Assembly (NCBI GenBank): GCA_024195265.1
Contig: JAJLRJ010000009.1
Coordinates: 9,480,791 to 9,544,790 of the forward strand
Length of the DNA: 64,000 bases
Origin: Dendrophyllia cribrosa
Lineage: Eukaryota; Cnidaria; Anthozoa; Scleractinia; Dendrophylliidae
Direction of reading: 5' to 3'
The stretch's first letter is position 1. Every line of letters starts with the position of its first letter. The notes beneath the pieces were generated by a model. It made no database searches, had not been told where the DNA came from, and worked only from the letters and a program-made list of their open reading frames with translations. Below are positions 1 through 11,573 of this stretch, one piece after another. The position numbers and the translations under genes were made by a program.

Positions 1-125
1 GAAAAATAAATATTTGTATGGGATTTAATTTACTTTAATTTAATAGTTTACTAAAATTTGGCTTGCATTTTATTTTGCTGAATCTGGGAAGATTTTTTTC
101 ATCCCAAATTGCAAGTTTGCACATT

Positions 126-932
126 TACATCATATCAAAATTCAGAAGCATTAAAAAACAGATTTCAATTCCAAAATGCAGACTGTCCAACTATCCCGAT
201 TTCGTCGGGATTACCCCGATTTTGCTTGAAAATCCCGAATCCCGACCAATATACGATCGGGATAGGAAAAATCCTGATTTTGACATCTGTTCTGTCATTT
301 TCATCAAATTCTCATAATACTATACAAAAACACGAAATTGTATACTTAACTCTGATATCCAGATAAACTGAAGAAACAGCAAGAAATATAAAATAAAATC
401 GAGTACTTGTATGTGGAGCCACACAAAGCGACGCAAAGCGACGAGAAGCCACATCAATTTGCCAAAAATTTTTGATAGAAATTGTCGTCTCAGAACACTA
501 GAAATGGAGTTTCAGAGCATCAACATTTCAAAATTTTGTTGGGGTAGGGGGGGGGGGGGGGCGGGCACATGCCCCCAAACTCTCCTAGCGGCTCGCGCCT
601 TCGGCGCTCAACCACTCCATCTCAATTCTAATTTATCCCGCTTTTACATGCCTAAAGGGTTGGACAGTCTGAAAATTTTTTCTGGAATTGTAGAGAGTTT
701 AATACTACACATCTGGGCAAATGTTTAAGCACGAGAGCATTTCGTTCAAGAGTTATAGGCAAACGAGTAATGTCATTTTTAGTAAAAATACATGGAGCGG
801 CCATCTTTGTATCCCACTTGTACATGTGGGGACACAAACATGGTGGCCAACACTTCAAAGTCTTAATTACACCAAAAATCTGATCACAAAAGATTGGATT
901 CAAGAAAAGTTCCATAAAATCAGCTTATAAGC
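126..932. repeat. Interspersed repeat, copy A, interrupted by a younger element
   Basis: The two outer parts of this stretch (about 126-178 and 672-932) match the continuous sequence at 23449-23756, including the shared string GCATTTCGTTCAAGAGTTAT and a GGAGCGGCCATCTT motif. Copy A is split by an insertion at 179-671. No coding capacity is visible. The superfamily is not recognised. Confidence 0.7.
179..671. mobile_element. Inserted short inverted-repeat element (MITE)
   Basis: The element begins CAGACTGTCCAAC and ends GTTGGACAGTCTG, a perfect 13-bp terminal inverted repeat. It separates two halves of a repeat that is uninterrupted near 23.5 kb. It contains a G-run near 547-560 and no transposase. 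A clean target duplication could not be assigned. Confidence 0.65.
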
Positions 933-1321
933 ATCTATAATGCAAAACCAACTTTCAACTGGTTCAATTTTGTTTATTTTCACGGCTTATCTGAAATAGC
1001 GTGACGATTGTGTGACACATTAAAAACCTTTACAAATCGGAAGCAAAACATCGTTAAAACTTGAAACTTTTTGTTAAGGATTCTAACACTGGTATTTACA
1101 TACCATGTTAGAAACAGCTTTGTGGGATGTATAGTATAGATTTTTGAATTTTTATGTCGTCATATGAAAGCCAAGGATAATGCAAGAGGAGACAGGCTGG
1201 GTTCACGGTCCACGTGTTAAATAATGATTTAAGTCATTAAATATTCATTATTCAGAATTTACAATAAAAACTTACTTATGTTCAAAATGGATACTCGATT
1301 TATGTGTTAATAAAAATCAAC

Positions 1322-1651
1322 TTACGACGAAGCTGCACTGTGATTGAAGAAGAAAGCGAATGTTTCCAGGAATTCCTTCTCGGACTTCACAATGTCGTGA
1401 GGTTTCATTTCTTCGGGCGGCTCAAGTTGTAATGATTCTAACAGCTCAAGAGAATCCACAATGTAATCTATGGTTGCTTCAAATCCAGCCGCAACTTTTG
1501 GTTCCCCCTGTATTGGATTTTCCCGTTCTATAGTTTTTAGTCCAACTAAAACTGCTAGAATGCGTTTGTCTTGACTAGTTGCACGTTTGTAGTAAAGATA
1601 GGCTGCCACGACAACCAAAATGGTCAGTGTGACGTTCAAGATGCTAGCCAT
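1322..1651 (-). CDS. Small N-terminally anchored membrane protein, or first exon of one
   Basis: I do not recognise this family. The ATG at 1651-1649 opens a 109-residue frame ending in TAA at 1324-1322. Residues about 5-24 are a strongly hydrophobic segment (ILNVTLTILVVVAAYLYYK), followed by KR-rich and then acidic helical sequence, which suggests a signal anchor with the bulk in the cytosol. The last codons overlap a very good splice donor on the minus strand (GTC|GTAAGT at about 1326), so this may instead be exon 1 of a longer gene running left out of the window. The frame stays open upstream of the ATG to a stop near 1725, but with no other ATG. It lies head to head with the TBC1D16-like gene, 495 bp from ATG to ATG. 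Existence of an expressed gene is inferred from frame length, TM segment and donor. Confidence 0.55.
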   Translation of the reverse strand: MASILNVTLTILVVVAAYLYYKRATSQDKRILAVLVGLKTIERENPIQGEPKVAAGFEATIDYIVDSLELLESLQLEPPEEMKPHDIVKSEKEFLETFAFFFNHSAASS

Positions 1652-2145
1652 TTCGCGTATCAAAGAAGTCCTATATTCTTTTTCGAAATTTTCTCTGCTG
1701 TTGTCTTTCAAGACAAGCAAATATTAAAATAAAAGAACCGACAGCACAAAATCTACACCTATACTACAGTAGCTAGAAGTTGGACGCGGAGGCCTAAGTT
1801 CAAGTCACGAACGAACATGCTCCGACTCATCTCCGACGTCTCCGAGTTTCTTTGATTATCGAACGATTTTTTCCAACAAGTCGCCAACAAGAACAAACAT
1901 ATTGGATTTTGTAGTGAATTTGTTCAAGTATAAAAACTAAGGGACGGAGGATAGTTTTGTTGTATATCGTTCGTAGTTTTTGTTTAATCTATCTATCTAT
2001 CGAAATTAATCCAAAACGAATATTGTTAGCCGTGGACGTGACACAAACGGAGGTCCTTGTCGTGATCTCATTCGTTTATCTTCGTTTCCAAGCATCACAG
2101 CTGATCACTAGTCTGTTAAATTCAGTGATTTAGCTTTTACGTTCC
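1652..2145. promoter_or_regulatory. Shared head-to-head promoter region
   Basis: This 494-bp gap separates two divergent start codons and has no recognised transposon. A TATA-like GTATAAAAA lies near 1929-1937 on the plus strand, about 210 bp upstream of the TBC1D16-like ATG. Bidirectional activity is an inference from geometry only. Confidence 0.4.
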
Positions 2146-5100
2146 ATGGTGGAGATGCTTAGTCACCTTATGAAGTTTGCGGTTGAAGGAGCTGCAGTGT
2201 TCGACTCTACTTATTCAAGTTCTTTTTATGTGGACAACGAAGATGATCCTGACGAAAGCGACGAGCTTATGTTCTGCAAGAACAATGTTTGTGTTCATCT
2301 CTCGTCTTTAGATGACTCACACGCCCCAGGATATTTCAGATTGAATTCTATAACACGGCAGAGTGGCCATGTACGGTTGCTGGTTACGTGGACACCGAAT
2401 TTTTTCTTTGACAAGAAAGCGGAACCACATTTCAAGGATAAGAATGATGTTGAATGTAAAGGACTGCTCATTTCAAGCGGGACTAGTACTCTTGAAACAT
2501 TTAATGTCGATCTCAGTGAAATGAAAACTGTGAGAATATTTTACGATCCGGAAGATTCGACCTGTGGACACTTGGTAATTGGCAACTATGAAAATCACTA
2601 CAAAGTGTTCCACTTTCATCATGGCGGTCTCGATCGTCTTACTCAGATTTTAGAAGAGTGGAATTGGTGTACATTAGTCGATGATGCCGTTGATCAAGAG
2701 GAACTTCGAAGGAAAACGTTTACGGTTATTTCCAAAAGGAATCCGAAAAAAGGATTTCACCCGGAAGAGGGGAGATTTGATCCAATGTCAATGCAAATAT
2801 GGAGAACTTTTTTTAATGACAGTGGTCAGATTGAAGACGTGGCAAATTTCCGTAAGGTATGCTACATGTATATAAAGTTAACAACATGTACATGTGTATC
2901 TATTTTAACTGCATAAGTTTACATTTTGTGCATATTAAACTGATTTGTTTTTAATAAACCTAACAAATAGGCCAGACTGTAGATTCAGCATTACATGTAG
3001 TTTAATTTGTTTAACACTTGGGAATGATGAATGCTCAGCTGAATATTTCTGAAATTATAAATGTTTAAATAAATCACAGCAAATATGAACATACATGAAA
3101 TAATAATTTATTTATTCTAAAGAGCGTAAAAGTGTAACAAAGTGAAAGAGTATATGTTGCAGGTAAAATCCATTCTCAGGTTGAATAAGTATTCAATCAA
3201 GGAAAGCTTACCCTAACCCTAGTCCAAACACAAAGCTACATGTACATGTAACTGTCACCCCTAGCACAAAGATAGGTGTAGCCAGTGGTGTCAGTGATGG
3301 TTAGCTTTGTGTTAGGGTTGGCTAGGGTATGCTTTGTGCTGTGGTTAGGGTTAGCTTACCTAGATTGAATACTGGGTATACACATTTAACCTAGATTGAA
3401 TAGTGATCTAACCTGAGACCAGATCTTACTTGCCATATAATTATATAGAGCGGTTTTCAATTGAGTGTTGAAAGTGCATAACTAAATTTCCAGGCGACAT
3501 TCTTTGGTGGGCTGAGTCCTGAAGTAAGAAGAGAAGCATGGAAATTCCTGTTGCAGTACTTCTCACTTGGTACCACAACTCAACAAAGGGATCTGCTACA
3601 GAAGGCAAAACAAGAAGAATACATGAAAATAGATTACTTGAGGTAAAACTTGAAACTCAAATACACTTATACTGTATCTCACATGTTGTGTGATTTGCAT
3701 AGATTTACAGGGTTTTCTTAAGGTAAAATGTATAAGAATTTATTAATTTTATCTTCTTTGTCAAAAGAGAGACATATAAACTTCAAAATATCAAGCATTT
3801 GTCTGAGTCCTCATGGTAGTGGTTGTTACGGTGGCCCAGAAGTGCAAAACAAAATTATTTTGTTAAAAACAATTTACTTTAATGCAAAACAACTTTCTTT
3901 TCTTAAAAACAAATTTCACTTTTCAAAAACAAATTTGTTTTTTATCAATACGACTTTCTTTCTTACAAAACAATTTACTTTGTTAAAACAAAATACATTA
4001 TTTAAAATCAAATTTCTTTTAAAAAACAAATATTTTTCTTTATAAATCAATGCGCTTTATCTTGATACCCATTTTCCTTCCTTCGAAACACAGAACCGCT
4101 TTTGCAACGAAATTCCAACGTTGGAATCAAAATTAACTTTCCTCGAAACAAAACTTTCTTTTACTTCGGATGCATTGGGAGACTGGATCGAGTCAGCCTC
4201 TAAGGATAGTGTTGACGTGGGCTTCTTGCCATTCAATTTCATAGAAGGTACATTGTTTGCGTTAATTTGCGACGTTGACGAAGAAACAGAAGATATCAGC
4301 TGCAAGTTTTCGGAGACTTCAACCTCCAAGTTACTCCCACAAGAAAAGCAAAACTTTGGAGGATGGAAGGTCTCATATCAAAACCGATTACAACTCTGTC
4401 TATTTCCTATAGTGTGACGGTCACGATCTTAGTACGTGCTTATTCTCAAACACCCTTGCTTTCTTGTCTTCTTTGATGACAAGTCACTTGATCGTTGTGC
4501 CATCTTTTTGGTCCTTTTGCTTGTCTAAATAAAATAGCGACTCTAATTTTAGGTCTAACTCGAAATTTCAGTGGCAAATGGTTGTAATATTAATTTCTCT
4601 TGTTTGGTAAATTACGGTGGATACTCATGATTTTTTAAACATATTCGAAAAGGTTTCTATAGGTGGTTTTCACGTTACGTCACGGCGGCCATGTTGGTGC
4701 ACACTTACAAAATAATTTTAATTAACTTCTTTTGTTATGTGCACCAACATGGCCGCCATGGCCTTTGTCATTTGAGTCCCACAGGACTGAAGGTCACGTG
4801 AGTGAAAACCATCTATATTTTGTGCTATTCATATTTTAAAGGCTTCACGCGAAATTTCGCATGTGAAAGGGATACACGTATCACTAGGGATTTGGGTATC
4901 CTGGGAGGGTCCGGGGGATACACAAAACACAGCAGCCATATTGGAAGGGGATACACATATCACTGTGACACGTGTGGCGTTTTTCACTCGATCCAGTCTC
5001 CACAGTGTATCCGGGACCTTGAGGAAAAGAAAGTTTTGTTTCGAGGAAATTAATTTTGATTCGAACGTTGGAATTTCGTTGCAAAAGCGGTTCTGTGTTT

Positions 5101-8100
5101 CGAAGGAAGGAAAATGGGTATGAAGATAAAGCGCATTGATTTATAAAGAAAAATATTTGTTTTTTAAAAGAAATTTGATTTTAAATAATGTATTTTGTTT
5201 TAACAAAGTAAATTGTTTTGTAAGAAAGAAAAGTCGTATTGACAAAAACAAATTTGTTTTTGAAAAGTGAAATTTGTTTTTAAGAAAAGAAAGTTGTGTT
5301 GCATTAAAGTAAATTGTTTTTAAGAAAAGAAAGTTGTTTTGCATTAAAGTGAAATTTGTTTTTAAGAAAAGAAAGTTGTTTTGCATTAAAGTAAATTGTT
5401 TTTAAGAAAATAAAGTTGTTTTGCATTAAAGTAAATTGTTTTTAACAAAAGAAAGTTGTTTTGCACTTCTGGGCCACCGTAGGTTGTAATGAAAAGGTGT
5501 AATGGTAGTGATTGTAAGTTGGCAGGTTCCACTGTATTGGGAATTGTCTCTAATGACAGTCATGTTGTTTGCAACAACAGATAGACTTTAGATACATAAA
5601 GCATTGACTTAATCAGGGCTTGAGACTAATGGTAGCCAACTAGCCAAAGTCTAGTACAAATTTAGTTTTGGCTAGTGAAATTTTGCTTTCACTAGCCATT
5701 TGGGCTAGTAAAGAGTACTAATTGGGGACGCTTTACAGATCTAATTGGAATTTGGAAGTGTTGGTTTTTGAGGAGAGGGAAAACCGGAGTACCCGGAGAA
5801 AAACCTCTTGGAGCAAGGATGAGAAGCAACAACAAACTGGACCCACGTATGACGCCGGGGCCGGCATTATACATTGTCTCCACCGCCCAATCCCCACCCC
5901 CACCCCATGTACTATTCTGGCTTGAGAAAATTTATTTTGGCTAGTGAATTCAAACTTGTCACTAGCCACTTGGCTAGTAAGCTGAAAAGTTAGTCTCAAG
6001 CCCTGTTAATTATTCTCTTGACAACTACAGTACCAGTCAAATGTAAGTTGACAGTCTTGGCTCAATCCTCGATCCTCAATGTTTTTTGAGTTTTGTGCTT
6101 CAAGATTCAAGTAATGAGTTTCGAGACACTCAAAGTTTTTTTCGAGAATCTTGAAGAGGGATTTTGAGAAAACGATTGATTTCTTGAACTTAAGACAGAA
6201 CAACCAAGATTTCACATGGTCACTTTTGTTTTGTGTGGCTTTTGTTTTGTCCTTACACTGCTGTGAGCAGCGAAACCTCTAGCAAAAAATAAACTAAATT
6301 GTAATTGTAATAATAATTATTGTAATAAAGTTGTTGTTGTTAAAAGCTCTCATTGGCCTGCAAGAGAGACTAGCATCCACGGCTCCAGTTTCGCTACCTT
6401 GGGTGCCAGAGGTTTATTTTCTTTTAGTAAAAGCTGGCGAGTTTGTGAGCCAAGAATGTGAGATTCGAACGCTTCCATTGTTGTCAAGTAATAATTATGC
6501 TACATGTACAGTGTGGCAGTCTGTCTTTAACTAAAAGCCTCAAATTTTCTTGGTGGATTAAAAAATCATAGAATCGATAGGAATGGCATGGTTTAAATGC
6601 TAAATAACGTCAGTTTACATTCTTTTCTGCAGCGACGTGATTTTGCATACCATCAAAAACAACTCTGGCAGTGACTTGAATTTGAATACTGTCAAAAACA
6701 ACTGAGGTCTCCCACAGGAAAATGTAATGCTTTCAAAACTGAAATGGGAAGTCTTCAATAAGACCAATATAAAAAAAATTAAAGTTTGTGGCAAATGTAA
6801 AAGATTTAAAGCAAATTTTCAAAGTTTGACAATGAAATCAAAAAAGTACTAGGAGTTAAGTTGTGCAAGTTTCGAGTGACTGTCAACTTACATTTGACCG
6901 GTACTTCAAGGCAATGCTGGAGAAAAAAATTAATGACATCCTTTTATTTAACTTTTTAGACAAAACAAAAGTGAAGAAGAAAAACACAAGTTTTGGAGGG
7001 CTGTCCAGTGTACTGTTGACAAAGATGTCGTTCGTACAGATAGGTCACACCCGTACTTCTCTGGTGATGATAATCCAAATGTAATCATCATGAGGTACTT
7101 GACTGTATATTTGTATGTACTTGGTAACATAACATTTATTTTAGAATATGTGAAGTGTGAACAAGATATAGTATACAGACACAAACATCCAATTTTCACT
7201 CCTTCCTCCCTTCCTTTCTTCCTTCCTACCATCAGCGGTAACCATTTTTGTCATTCCTCAGTGTATTACATTATCCAGTTGTCTTGTTTCAGACAGTACA
7301 TATTTATGTTATGTTGAAATGTTTTCATTGTTTTATTTAAAGTATTATAGTCAACAATACATTTGGGACTTTGATAACTACAGGCTTCTTAAAACAGGGT
7401 TGTTGGAATTTCACTAGTGATAAGACTTTATTTATGTGGTAAAAGTTTACCGGAAAACTCTAAAGACAGTAAACATTTTTTGACAAGAAGTGGCAAGTGA
7501 TAGGAAGACCAGATTATCCTTAGATTTAGATTCAAATCTGGCAGGTTTTTGCACGTAACTGCCGCCTGGTTAGCTTAGTCAATAGAGTGCCAGTCTGCAG
7601 AGCGGGAGGTCACGGGTTCGAATTCCGGCCGGACCAACCTCAGGATATTAAAATAACTGATAACAAAGGTGCTGCCTTTGCTATGTCACATCTGGAAATA
7701 GTTCGACCTTCACATGGCTTGGATGACCACATAGAAATGGTGACCCCGTCTCCAATGGGGACGTAAAAGAACCACTGAGGACAGAACAAAACCCTGGCTA
7801 TGACCACCCTCAGTGCCATACATTGTTTATGGGTGTGGTGGGGGAGATGAGATGAGATCAAAAATGGACCGATAGCGGCTGCCTGAGGCACCTTAATAAA
7901 CTTCCTTATGCATGAGTTAGGGCCTGGTCGCACTACAGTCAAAAACAAAAATTAGCCTGTGCAAAATGACATAAAGACAAAAACATTCCACAAAAAGCGT
8001 GTCCCACCTGAGCGGTTTCTTTTGTTTTCCTCGATTTTTTCACGGGCTAATTTTTGTTTTTGACTGTAGTGCGACCAGGCCCTAAGTTATAAAAGACATC

Positions 8101-10141
8101 TTTTGTTGTAAAGAGGATGATGTCACAAATGGTAGAAAGACTGTGGCCCGTTGTGGGCAATTTTGGGCATTTGAGGTGTCAATGGGTTAATTATTGTTGT
8201 TACTGTTGCAAAATTAATATAGGGGGATTTAGAAAACGTCATTGCCTTTACACACATTGTGTGCATATTTTTATTCTGTTGTACATATTTTTCCTGATAG
8301 GAACATTCTGCTGAATTATGCAACATATAATTACAACGTTGGATACAATCAGGGTATGTCAGATCTGCTGGCATCTGTTCTGGCAATAGTACAAGATGAA
8401 GTTGATGCATTTTGGTGCTTTGTTGGTTTGATGGAGGGAAGTGTGTTTGTAACATCACCTAAAGATGATGTCATGGACAGACAGCTGGTTAGTTCAAATA
8501 ATTATAAATACTTCTTTTTATTTGTATTAAAGATATATCCTCATTGTTTATTTAAAAATACTTACTTGTACATCATCTTACAACCACATGCACTTATGGA
8601 AAAATGGATATCGAAAAACTGGCAGATAAGCCATACTCCCAGATAAGCCACACCCCGAGTCTTGAAGCTCAAAATACAGTTAAGTCAGAGAATTAGGCAG
8701 CTCGGTAAGAGAAACCAGACTCACTTTTCTATATAACCATTTTGCTCCATGCCACATACATATATATACACAGATATACACCCCAAGTCAGGAAAATCTT
8801 AGAACCTCAGAATGCCTGGCATAGGCTGTCCACCCAACACCTGCCCCAATCCCATTCCATCGCAGAACAGGCTGCCCACTCAACACCAGTCCCAGTCCCA
8901 TTCCATCGCAGAACAGGCTGTCCACTCAACACCAGTCCCAGTCCCAGTCCCAGTCCCATTCCATCGCAGAACAGGCTGTCCACTCAACACCTGTCCCAAT
9001 CCCATTCCATCGCAGAACAGGCTGTCCACTCAACACCAGTCCCAGTCCATCGCAGAACAGGCTGTCCACTCAACACCTGTCCCAATCCGATTCCATCGCA
9101 TCATTTTACAATCCACACAAAGATATACATTGATATTTCAAGTGGGACAAATTGCATTAATATTGTAAAAGCAATTTAAGACTTATTGTGTGCGACTGAT
9201 AGTCTAATAGAGGTCGTGGAGTATTGTATTTCAATGAGAGTACTGTGCTGTACAGCAAACTTCCTTAGTCAACATGTTATTCCAATGTGACTGTTTGTAC
9301 TATTCATTTGATGTCCTTTTTTCAGACGTATTTCCGTGAGCTGTTACGCATGTTGGAACCAGAATTCTATGCGCACATCCTGCTCCAAGATGGCGCCATG
9401 GACATGCTGTTTTGTCATCGCTGGCTGCTTCTCTCATTCAAACGAGAATTTTTCAATGAAGAAGTATTGAAAATGTGGGAAGCGTGTTGGTCTCGCTATC
9501 AAACTGACTACTTCCACATCTTCCTGTGTGTTGCCATGGTGCAGGAGTATGGGAAGGCTGTGGTTGAGCAGGATATGCCAGCAGATGACATGTTGCAATT
9601 TTTTACCGATCTGTCAATGAAGATGGACGGGACGAAAGTACTACGCATCGCTCGTCAGCTCTTGTTGAAATTTCGCCAGTTGCCTGGGATTCCTTGCACA
9701 CTCCGTGGGCTGCTGTCTGGCCCAGGGATCTGGGACAGCGCTCCTTTACCCATGATCCAGTGCAGCTGTCACAATAGATGCATGTACTTGTTTGGCGAAT
9801 CAACGGACCAAGAGCACGAGGAGACAAAACCCACCTCTGAGAACGAAAAACAACTGTCTGAGGAAAACGAAAAAGAGCATAAGCAACGTTGTAACAATGA
9901 AGATGTGGAAAAAGTTTCTTTAGATTTACAGTGTCAGGTTGAAACAGGTAAAGTAGACGATACGAAAACATGTGAACAGTCATCTGACCAAAACAGCAGC
10001 GACAATCACGTTGAGAATGATATGAATAAATCACGAATGAAGGAAGACATTAATGACATGCGCGGCGATGCTAAAGGTGCTGTTTCAAATGCTGATCTAC
10101 AGGCTCCTAAAAACGAGAAAGATAATGTCAACGATAGATGA
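2146..10141 (+). CDS. TBC1D16: TBC1 domain family member 16 (Rab GTPase-activating protein)
   Basis: Five exons join in phase: 2146-2856, 3494-3642, 6960-7094, 8301-8487 and 9326-10141, all with GT-AG junctions, giving 665 residues (human TBC1D16 is about 767). The ATG is preceded by an in-frame TAG at 2131. The N-terminal part holds the family signatures CKNNVCVH (about residue 43) and YKVFHFHHGGLDRL, known from TBC1D16. The TBC domain follows: the arginine-finger motif is DKDVVRTDR (R312 predicted catalytic) and the glutamine finger is GYNQGM (Q349); FCHRWLLLSFKREF and WEACWSRYQTDYFH come later. The last ~110 residues are a Lys/Glu/Asp-rich low-complexity tail. Known vertebrate members act on Rab GTPases such as Rab4A and Rab5 in receptor recycling; the substrate here is inferred. 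Introns 2-4 are heavily loaded with transposons and a minisatellite. Confidence 0.95.
3827..5481. mobile_element. Foldback DNA element with long inverted arms
   Basis: The termini are TACGGTGGCCCAGAAGTGC and its complement, and the inverted arms (3827 to about 4150, and about 5030-5481) continue for hundreds of bases with AAACAA/TTTCTT-rich repeats. GGTTGT flanks both ends (3821-3826 and 5482-5487), a likely 6-bp target duplication. It sits in intron 2 of the TBC1D16-like gene. No transposase frame is visible, so it is non-autonomous. Confidence 0.8.
4660..4816. mobile_element. MITE nested in the foldback element
   Basis: The ends are AGGTGGTTTTCACGTTACGT and its diverged complement GTCACGTGAGTGAAAACCAT. 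Inner arms carry GGCGGCCATGTTGGTGCAC and its complement. Relatives lie near 14341, 35907, 51062 and 60926. Confidence 0.75.
5614..6005. mobile_element. hAT-like MITE containing a SINE
   Basis: The element starts CAGGGCTTGAGACTAA and ends TTAGTCTCAAGCCCTG; CAGGG termini are typical of hAT elements. GGCTAGTGA-type repeats fill both arms. A minus-oriented SINE occupies about 5716-5872. Flanking TTAAT is shared, but a full 8-bp duplication is not visible. Confidence 0.65.
5716..5872 (-). repeat. tRNA-derived SINE, minus orientation, partial
   Basis: This is the reverse complement of the SINE at 41938-42180, sharing GTTTTTGAGGAGAGGGAAAA and a run with the sense CTCCGGGTACTCCGGTTTTC. The tRNA-like head is largely missing. 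Confidence 0.7.
6031..6903. mobile_element. Inverted-repeat DNA element in intron 2
   Basis: TACCAGTCAAATGTAAGTTG at the left is matched by CAACTTACATTTGACCGGTA at the right, a 26-bp terminal inverted repeat with two or three mismatches. It ends 57 bp before exon 3 of the TBC1D16-like gene. No coding frame is seen. Confidence 0.65.
7562..7915 (+). repeat. tRNA-derived SINE (family 1)
   Basis: The head has a polymerase III A-box-like TGGTTAGCTTAGTC and a consensus B box GGTTCGAATTCC at 7615-7626, followed by a tRNA-unrelated body. It is not a tRNA gene, because the acceptor stem does not close and the sequence runs on into the body. Confidence 0.65.
7918..8084. mobile_element. Palindromic MITE
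   Basis: TAGGGCCTGGTCGCACTACA opens the element and its exact complement closes it; the inverted arms extend about 40 bp (CAAAAACAAAAATTAGCC). It lies in intron 3 of the TBC1D16-like gene. Confidence 0.75.
8788..9110. repeat. Minisatellite in intron 4 of the TBC1D16-like gene
   Basis: A unit of about 47-59 bp containing CATCGCAGAACAGGCTG and CCACTCAACACC is repeated five to six times, with a variable inner CCCAGT hexamer run. The array gives long spurious reading frames in several phases. Confidence 0.85.
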
Positions 10142-11225
10142 ACAATCCATTTTGTTTTAAGTGCAATATAGCCTGAGAAAACAGTGTATAGAACATTTCA
10201 AATGTAACAAGCATTTTTTTAAATTCAGATCTCGTGTAATCGGTCATATCGACTGCATTTTTACCTAAGTAACAATTCTGATAGAACAAATTAAGATTAA
10301 TATATATAGATAGGCTTAGCCTAACAGCGGAGCTCTCTTCCTGCGCGAAGGACGCGCCCGCCACCTAACCCTGCACGACTTCGCGTCCGCGAAACATTCC
10401 GCTAGCCATGACCATGAAAATTGACGGGCATGGTTCTATGAGTATGGAGCTCCGCGAGCAAGCCTTCGACCTGCGAGAGCTCCGCTAATAGATAAGTTGA
10501 ATTACTTTTCCCAGCCTTGAAATCCGTTGTTAATTCACTTTGACATCTGAAAGAAGCTTAGTTTCCCTTTTAGAACCTTGGTTCTCTTTAAAGGAAAGTG
10601 GGAAAAATTACAATCGTTACTAATGTCGCGTTGCCTCATATTCAAAGAAAATCTAAATAGAAAATCAGTCTACAGAAACCACCTCTACATTCATATCTCA
10701 ACTAAGTGATACACCCAGATAAAATTTGCAAATTTTGGAGTTAAAATATCTATTTTTTTTGTTAGCGGGAAATTAGCTTATGACACTAGCCCTGTATGAA
10801 TAGCGGTTTTATGTAGGACATTTTTTGAGACATAAATTGTTGTTTGTTTAATTGTTTGTTTGTGTGTGTGCAAAAAAAACTAGTAACTTCATATAGGAGA
10901 ATCTTTGCTGACGTCATTGTTTACATTTTGTTTCATTGGCATACGAATTTACTTAGAGAAGGCATCGTGCTAAATACGAATTGACTTCAAAAGTTGAAAG
11001 ACCTTGTTAAACGTTTTTTTGTCTCTTTGCATGCAATGTGCCATTAGGCACAGAGGAGATGTAATGAGATATAAAAATGTTTAAGGAATATCAGATGTCA
11101 AAAACTGCAAAATTGTTGGGAGGCAAAAGCGCTTATGAGCCATGCATTTGTGTAAAATGATTTCGATTTTCACAAATAGAACCTAGTACCTAGTATATCG
11201 GTGTCCAATTTCTTAAGTTGAGCTT

Positions 11226-11416
11226 GGCGCACACTAGCCGATTTTTCATCTTCAGACAAAAAATCTTAACTTGTCGGCAAGCTTACGACAAGATCGGACC
11301 TTGTCGGGCGATATCTGGCAGTGTTAGATCTCAAAACGTCTTGTCGGGCATTGTCGGCTAGTATGCCGACAAGTTAAGATTTTTTGTCTGAAGATGAAAA
11401 ATCGGCTAGTGTGCGG
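11226..11416. mobile_element. Palindromic MITE
   Basis: GCGCACACTAGCCGATTTTT at the left is complemented by AAAAATCGGCTAGTGTGC at the right, with arms of about 50 bp. The centre holds repeated CTTGTCGG motifs. Confidence 0.75.
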
Positions 11417-11491
11417 CGGCCATTAGAGAATGAGGCGCATAGCTAACAAAGATTTGCCTATAACAAGATCGCAACGCTTTCAGAACTCGGA

Positions 11492-11573
11492 ATATTTATT
11501 ATTTAACAATTATTCGCCTAAGGCGAAGTGAATATTCACCAGATATTCACTGAACCTGAGGCGAATAATTGTT
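11492..11573. mobile_element. Short palindromic MITE
   Basis: ACAATTATTCGCCT and AGGCGAATAATTGT form inverted ends around TGAATATTCACC. No coding content. Confidence 0.5.

Noticed and set aside
7566..7640. tRNA gene
   Set aside because: A and B boxes are present, but no closed acceptor stem is seen and the sequence continues into a SINE body. The same holds for 41938, 26098, 62187 and the minus-strand heads near 33388 and 35470.
8742..9179. 145-residue open frame
   Set aside because: It is a translation of the intron 4 minisatellite and gives Pro/Ser/His-rich repeats in two phases.
9603..10034. 143-residue minus-strand frame
   Set aside because: It is antisense to the last exon of the TBC1D16-like gene, whose plus-strand frame is clearly the real one.
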